Assembly (NCBI GenBank): GCA_009363875.1 | Contig: CM018695.1 | Coordinates: forward strand, 20,742,755 to 20,806,754 | DNA from: Mikania micrantha | Lineage: Eukaryota; Streptophyta; Magnoliopsida; Asterales; Asteraceae | Direction of reading: 5' to 3' | DNA length: 64,000 bases | Shown: positions 59,216 through 64,000 of the stretch, one piece after another | How positions within the stretch are numbered: position 1 is the first letter of the stretch | How the letters are laid out: the number at the start of each line of letters is the position of its first letter | Program-made: the position numbers and the translations under genes | The notes under the pieces: model-generated | The model's database searches: none | Seen by the model: only the letters and a program-made list of their open reading frames with translations | Told to the model about the DNA's origin: nothing

Positions 59216-60280
59216 AAAGTGGAAACCCCCATTTTTCGATCAAATCACTAGCTCCTTCTGTATAACATGTTCCTAATTCGTCTTAAGATGGTTTCGTGAT
59301 ATTTCCCTAAGGTTTTGAGGGTTTAAAACCGGTTTCAATGGGTTCGAACTAGAGGGTAAGAAAACCCTAAAAACCGAAGTATAAAACTCAAATCGACCTC
59401 AAATCAGATGATTCCAAGCTCAGATCGGTTGTACTTTCGTTTTCTACAAGTTGTAATGGTCGTTTTGACACCAAAATGGCTCGATTTGGTTGACAAATGA
59501 AGAAGCTAGGGTTATGGCTTTTAGAGAGAGAAAGTAGAGAGAGAGGATGAAGATGATGATGTGAATCTGGTAGGTGATAGTGAAATGAGGCCATAAATGC
59601 CTCATTAAAGGCTTCAAAATACCCGGGTGTGTTCGGTCTCGTTTGGTTTCGCTCTGTTTCGCGTAGAAGCGTCGATTTCGTTTCGTTTTCGTAACGAAAC
59701 ATCTCGGTTTTAAAAAAAAAGTTTGTAAATTTAATTTAGGTGGTAATTCATAGTAAATTAACTAAATATCTTCTGTTTATTTTAAATTTTCTGAAAATAT
59801 TAACTTACAGTTTAAATCGAATCGTACAGTTGTCGCGCGTATTCGTTCGAATCGTCACCCGTATGAATACGACGATAACTACACTTTCCAATATGGTTTT
59901 CTAATTATTGGACATCATTCAGAACATTAAACTTTCATATATATATTCGTAAAGATCGTCACCTATACGAATAATCCGTCGATTTAGCATTCACGTAACG
60001 ACATCCGTTGTTGTTTTGTTCTGTACATCCTCACATATGTTTATACGTAATAGAATCCTAACTAACAATCACATGATGAATCTGTGTCGTCAGATAAATA
60101 TCTGACTGTTGAACCATAGTTTTGAGTTACATTTCTGCAAAGATTTTGAAATTGATCTATGATAAACACGAAATGATAATGATATATGAATAACAACTAA
60201 AATTTGTACCTGATATACTGTTCATGTTACTGTGTAGACCACTGTTCCGGCTACGTTTCCGGCACTGATGTTACACCTGT

Positions 60281-61840
60281 ATTTATCGCGTGTTCGTGTT
60301 CATAAGCATAAGCGTTATATCATTCTCAAGTGTTCATATGTGTCTTGTTTTTATTCTTAAGTGTGTCACTAACTTAGGTAAATTACCTAAGTTATAATGA
60401 AACACTTAGGTGTTATCAATAATTGAAATCATCAAATTATAAGTTTAAAAACTTATTAGTTTTAACGGAAAAATGATGATCCTCAATTCTAAATTCAGGG
60501 TTCTCTAACATGCACATATATATATATATGTTGAAAGGTGATAACCTCACATATAATATACATGCATGTTTTATACAAATTATCTTCATTAAAAACTAAA
60601 ATTATCATCATTAAAAACATAAAGTTTTTAAACTTGTTAGTTTTAAAATTCTAATGATGACACGCTTAGTTATAGCAAATTAAATTATGTTTATTTGTTT
60701 GTGCATATATGATCAAAAAGGTAGTAGCATGAAATATATGTACATGCAAGCTTATATGCCGACATGGTTTTCATGCGTACGTTATCCTCGTTGTACGAAA
60801 CCTCCACCATGATAAATATCGATGCACACTCATCCAAGATTAACAGGTTTGAAGTCCCACAGTCAACATGGTTCACGTCAACAATCATCTTGGACTAAGG
60901 CTAATGTCGAATGCCATGGTTGGTGTTAGGATCGAAGAACCTCGGCCGAACTACTAAGTTCAGCAAGCAATGGATGTTGCCGATAATAACATGTTTGATA
61001 GGGCCATGTCCCACCTGGTTCTTCATCGATTTTACAGTATCGATGGAGCTGCTTTGTCGAAACTAACAGTATCGGAAAAACATAATCTCGACAGCCTATG
61101 ATCGATATTGATAGATTCGACCATGGCTAATTTCGATGGTCCCTTCAATCCTGTCGATACTAGCCTTTCCAGCACAACATCGATCTTATCACTTTCAAGA
61201 GCCAATATCTACAACCATGGCAAAACAGTAGTATCGATAGGTTACTATCGGAGGTTAGTACCAATGGGCAATGAAAGCTAAGATCGATGATGGCAAAATC
61301 GATGGCCACTAGACTAAGTTCGAAGACCCTGTTGTAGATATTATCATTATCTATAGTTGGTGTCAAGGAAACTAGGTCCAACAACTTGGATACATTCGAA
61401 GGTTTCAGCCCATCGACACTGTTAATGTCGATGGGGACTGCCGTCCTTAGCAGCCATGGCCGATCAAATCCTATTGGAGGTCTTTCCTTTGTTTTCCACC
61501 AGTTCATACAAGTTCGATTAAGGGTTTATGATGAGAAAAATGTGTGTGAAGGTGATGATGATAGTAGGTATTTACGTTTTTCAGAAATTCAAAGAGTCCC
61601 GGCATATATAGTAGACTTTTATAGTCATGCTAACTTGGGCATAAATCAAACAATCAAACAAACTACAAGAGAATAGAGGTGAACAATGATCAAAAGATAT
61701 CCTAAAGTCCCGACATAAACAGTATACATGAAGGTCAAGCTGATATGGGCACATCATAAAGTCCCGACACATACAGGTAGACTCCTTTGGGTCAAGCCTG
61801 ATATGGGCCACGTGTGAGACGATACAGACTGGACACCACC
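60281..61840. other. LTR G continuation and variable upstream part of a C LTR
   Basis: 60281-60800 is AT-rich LTR-like DNA with two similar blocks (AAGTTTAAAAACTTATTAGT near 60443 and AAAGTTTTTAAACTTGTTAG near 60621). 60810-61480 is a TCGAT word island (ATCGATG, TCGATAC). 61600-61810 has three copies of a block with AAAGTCCCGACATA and TCAAGCTGATATGGGCA. The boundary between G and the C LTR could not be placed, and no gene is seen. Confidence 0.45.
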
Positions 61841-61849
61841 AACAAACTA

Positions 61850-62877
61850 AGAACAATTGATTGAGTTAAATAAGGCCCAATCATTATGTCTTATTTTGTA
61901 TTAAATGTTTATTTATTCATTTATTTAAGGATTTAATATTACGTTTCTACAAATACTATGGTTGATCATGAATGTTTGATGAACTCAAGAAATCGATAGA
62001 ATTTCAATTTGTGGAACTCAAAAACTATTGTGTCGATGGTGCGAAATGAAATGCTTAATTATCATTAACAACAATATACTATGTGGTTCGATATGTGGTG
62101 GGATGTCGGCTGGGGCTTGTTCCCCTACGTATGCCCTATATATAAGCATATTTGGCCAGATAGTATAGGTGGTTTTTAGTGAGGTTAAGGTTGTCGTTTT
62201 TGGGTGTTCAAAAGTTATCATTTTCAAGAGATTCAAGTGTAATTTTTTTCAGACTGTTCAAGTATGGGATTCAGTGTATGGGATGAAACGCTTAATTATC
62301 ACAAACAACAATGTACTATGTTGTCTAGCATGTGGTGGGATGTCGGCTGGGGCTTGTTCCCCTACGTATGCCCTATATATAAGCATATTTGACTGGATAG
62401 TATAGGTGGTTGTTGGTGAGGTTAAGGTTGTCATTCGGACAGGTTTTGTACAAATTAAATTTTTAAAACATAATTATATGAACTCACCAACCATGTGTTG
62501 ACTTGATCTTTTTGCATAACTTCTCAGGTGACGAACAGGCTAACTAGGAAGTTTGTTATTTTAATTAGGTTGCCATATAGCAGACCTAGCATTTTGGATT
62601 TGCATATTTTGAATATCATTATACATATTATTTGGAACATCTTGTGCAGATGCAAGATGGAAGAATTATGATGTTATTAGTAGATCTAAAATGTTAAATT
62701 ATAAACGATACTGGTGTAATTTAACTTTGTAATTCTATTTCATTTAGTGTTTTCTCAATGTGTATCATGTGCAATGTAAACAATCTGATCACTTCGATTA
62801 TCATTCTCGATATCGCGCCCCGAGACCTTTCCGCCCGACGGGACACACGATGTGGCCCGCCAGCTCGGGATGTGACA
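61850..62877 (+). mobile_element. Family C LTR, downstream part, plus-sense
   Basis: From about 61850 it parallels the reverse complement of 55654-57000. It has two promoter units with TATGCCCTATATATAAGCAT (near 62140 and 62370), ACTCACCAACCATGTGTTGAC at about 62482 and the end GCTCGGGATGTGACA. Together with the solo LTR it forms about 1 kb of inverted repeat at the ends of 55654-62877. Confidence 0.85.
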
Positions 62878-62920
62878 GATTGGTTCGATATCGACTTGTT
62901 AAGATCCACGTGTTTGGGAC
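62878..62920. other. Short unassigned junction
   Basis: GATTGGTTCGATATCGACTT and following bases match neither copia F nor the gypsy H reading frame convincingly. Confidence 0.4.
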
Positions 62921-64000
62921 TTACAGAGCCAATCGGTATGGGGCTTTGGTGATTGGTGCGCCTCCCGGTGCAAGATCTATCTGAAACTCGACTTGTTTTG
63001 GTGGGAGTCCAAGTAGATATTTAGGAAAGACGTCAGGGAAATCTCGGACAACGTCGATGTCTTCAATCTTCCTTTCCTTCTTTCGTTGTTCCGTGATGTG
63101 AGCTAGTATCGCCGGGTATCCCTTCTGCAGATACTTGCTAGCCTTCATGCATGACATGATGTTTAGGGGTATTCCATGTCGTTCTCCTTGAACAGAAATC
63201 TGGTTTCCATTTGGCAATGTAACTCGAACTATCTTCTCGTTGCACACAATCTCAGCCTGGTTAGCAGATAACCAATCCATTCCAACCACCACGTCGAAGC
63301 TCCTTAGAGTTACCGGCATTAGGTCGATCTCGAGTTCGTGATCCGCCAGTACCATGACGCATCCTCGAAATATGTGTTGTATTTCAATCAGTTTGTCGTC
63401 GGCTAACTCTAGGGTGTACTTATAATCTAGTGGTGTTGGGGTTATGTTAAGTAGTTTGCTAAATTCGCTGGAGATAAAACTCCTATCGGTACCGGTATCA
63501 AATAATATACTAGGATAGACATTATTTAAAAGGATCGTACCGGTTACGATGTTAGGGTCATCTTTAGCTTCTCCAGACCTGATAACGAAAGCCCTATCCC
63601 TAGCAGTGTTGCCTCCTGCTTTCTTGAATTGTGGGCAGTCTCGGCGTATATGTCCTGGCTTTCCACAGGTGAAGCATCCCCTCTGCGTATCATTTTTGTT
63701 TGTGTTCGGGTTCGGATTTGCATGGAATTCCTTGGCTTGATGCCCATTTCTTCCACAATTGGTACACTTGACCCTTTTTCACGGGCCGAAATGATAATAT
63801 GAGCAGTGGTTGCACTTGGGGTAGTTGCCCTAGTATACCTCCTTGCCTTAGGCACCAGATTGAGTCGTAGTGAAAACTTTGGTTAGTGCTAGGCGATGCT
63901 AGGTTGGTTGTTGTGAAGTGAAAGTTCGGTTGTTTCTTGGCTCCTACTTTCGTTCGGCCTCTTGGGGCTTCAAGTGCTCGCCCCTCTTTGGCAGCTTTCC
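62921..64000 (-). pseudogene. Gypsy H gag zinc knuckles and protease, runs off the window
   Basis: On the minus strand the gag end has cysteine clusters CNHC..., CTNCGRNGHQAKEF (last Cys replaced by Phe) and an intact CFTCGKPGHIRRDC. Protease follows with ILFDTGTDRSFIS as active site (near 63490-63510) and FDVVVGMDWLSANQAEIVC, then FPDVFPKYLLGLPPKQVEFQ and APYRLAL, where it stops at the RT entrance (62921). A TGA at 63779-63781 sits where the first cysteine cluster should have its last Cys. RT and later parts are absent at this end. Confidence 0.88.

Larger units (their letters stand above)
55649..60280 (-). mobile_element. Solo LTR of family C, target duplication CCTGT
   Basis: LTR 55654-60275 (4622 bp), plus-strand ends TGTCACACCCC and CTGATGTTACA. 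CCTGT lies on both sides (55649-55653, 60276-60280). It faces opposite to the solo LTR at 3907-7765. Inside: four promoter units (56098-56815), a GTTCTTTGAAAATA repeat stretch (57310-57510), a CCGAATG island (58870-59215), an AGAGAGAG tract (about 59525) and a TACGAAT cluster (59830-59980). The small frames within it have no known domain. Confidence 0.92.
54554..62883. mobile_element. Composite LTR block flanked by GATTGG on both sides
   Basis: Left end TGTAACACCCCGACC (54560) and right end GGGATGTGACA (62877) are each directly flanked by GATTGG (54554-54559 and 62878-62883). Inside are LTR G (from 54560), a nested solo C LTR (55654-60275) and the downstream part of an opposite-facing C LTR. 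Ends and flanks look like one insertion, but motif orientation differs between the two ends, so the history is unresolved. Confidence 0.5.

Noticed and set aside
55654..62877. DNA transposon with 1-kb terminal inverted repeats
   Set aside because: The left arm is a complete solo LTR with its own CCTGT duplication ending at 60280; the inverted arms are two opposite-facing LTRs of one family.
63544..63855. 103-codon minus-strand frame
   Set aside because: Shadow frame; the adjacent phase carries the CCHC and protease motifs of gypsy H.
1..64000. Host protein-coding gene, rRNA or tRNA
   Set aside because: None recognised; tRNA-like matches are only the primer binding sites of the retroelements.

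Overview
This 64 kb window is plant nuclear DNA made almost entirely of nested LTR retrotransposons. I found no convincing host gene, rRNA, tRNA or CRISPR. Initiator-Met-type primer binding sites (TGGTATCAGAGC), SIRE-like copia elements with an extra 3' ORF, long gypsy LTRs starting TGTAACAYCC, and the wording of the copia polyproteins suggest a eudicot, most likely Asteraceae (inference; no search was run). I name the families A-J.

Layout. 1-22430 is copia element A on the minus strand, entering from the left. It is split by a solo LTR of family C (3907-7765, TSD ATAGG) and by a full gypsy element B (7869-17199, TSD GAAAC). A ends at its own LTR (21996-22430) and sits inside another family-C LTR (remnant 22431-23000). 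A TATATG/TGTATG microsatellite follows, holding complete gypsy-derived element D (23462-33517, TSD GTATG). 33593-35763 is poorly resolved and ends in the 5' LTR of gypsy J. J's remnants run to 40388, where a truncated family-C LTR starts (40389-43297), followed by a D-like LTR fragment (43298-43990). 44000-53240 is copia E (minus), which lacks protease and integrase but keeps RT-RNase H and a long envelope-position ORF. 53241-54559 is a broken copia F (plus). 54560-62877 is a composite of LTR G and family-C LTRs, including a solo C LTR with TSD CCTGT (55654-60275). 62921-64000 is the gag/protease part of gypsy H (minus), leaving the window.

How it works together. Insertion order can be read directly: a C LTR was hit by A; A was hit by B and by a solo C LTR; D entered the microsatellite recently, since its LTRs differ by only a few bases plus exactly nine 84-bp units. 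All coding regions are broken by stops, frameshifts or internal deletions, so no element looks autonomous.

Most interesting signal. LTR and untranslated DNA of families D, G and, more weakly, C carry many short hairpins in which the loop sequence is kept while the stem changes on both arms together. D has dozens, and each 84-bp unit of its LTR array holds three. G has a roughly 26-nt constant loop on four different stems. Separately, unrelated families (copia A and E, gypsy B and LTR C) each carry dense islands of one short CGA-containing word, such as CGAACCT, CCGAATG or TCGAAAT.
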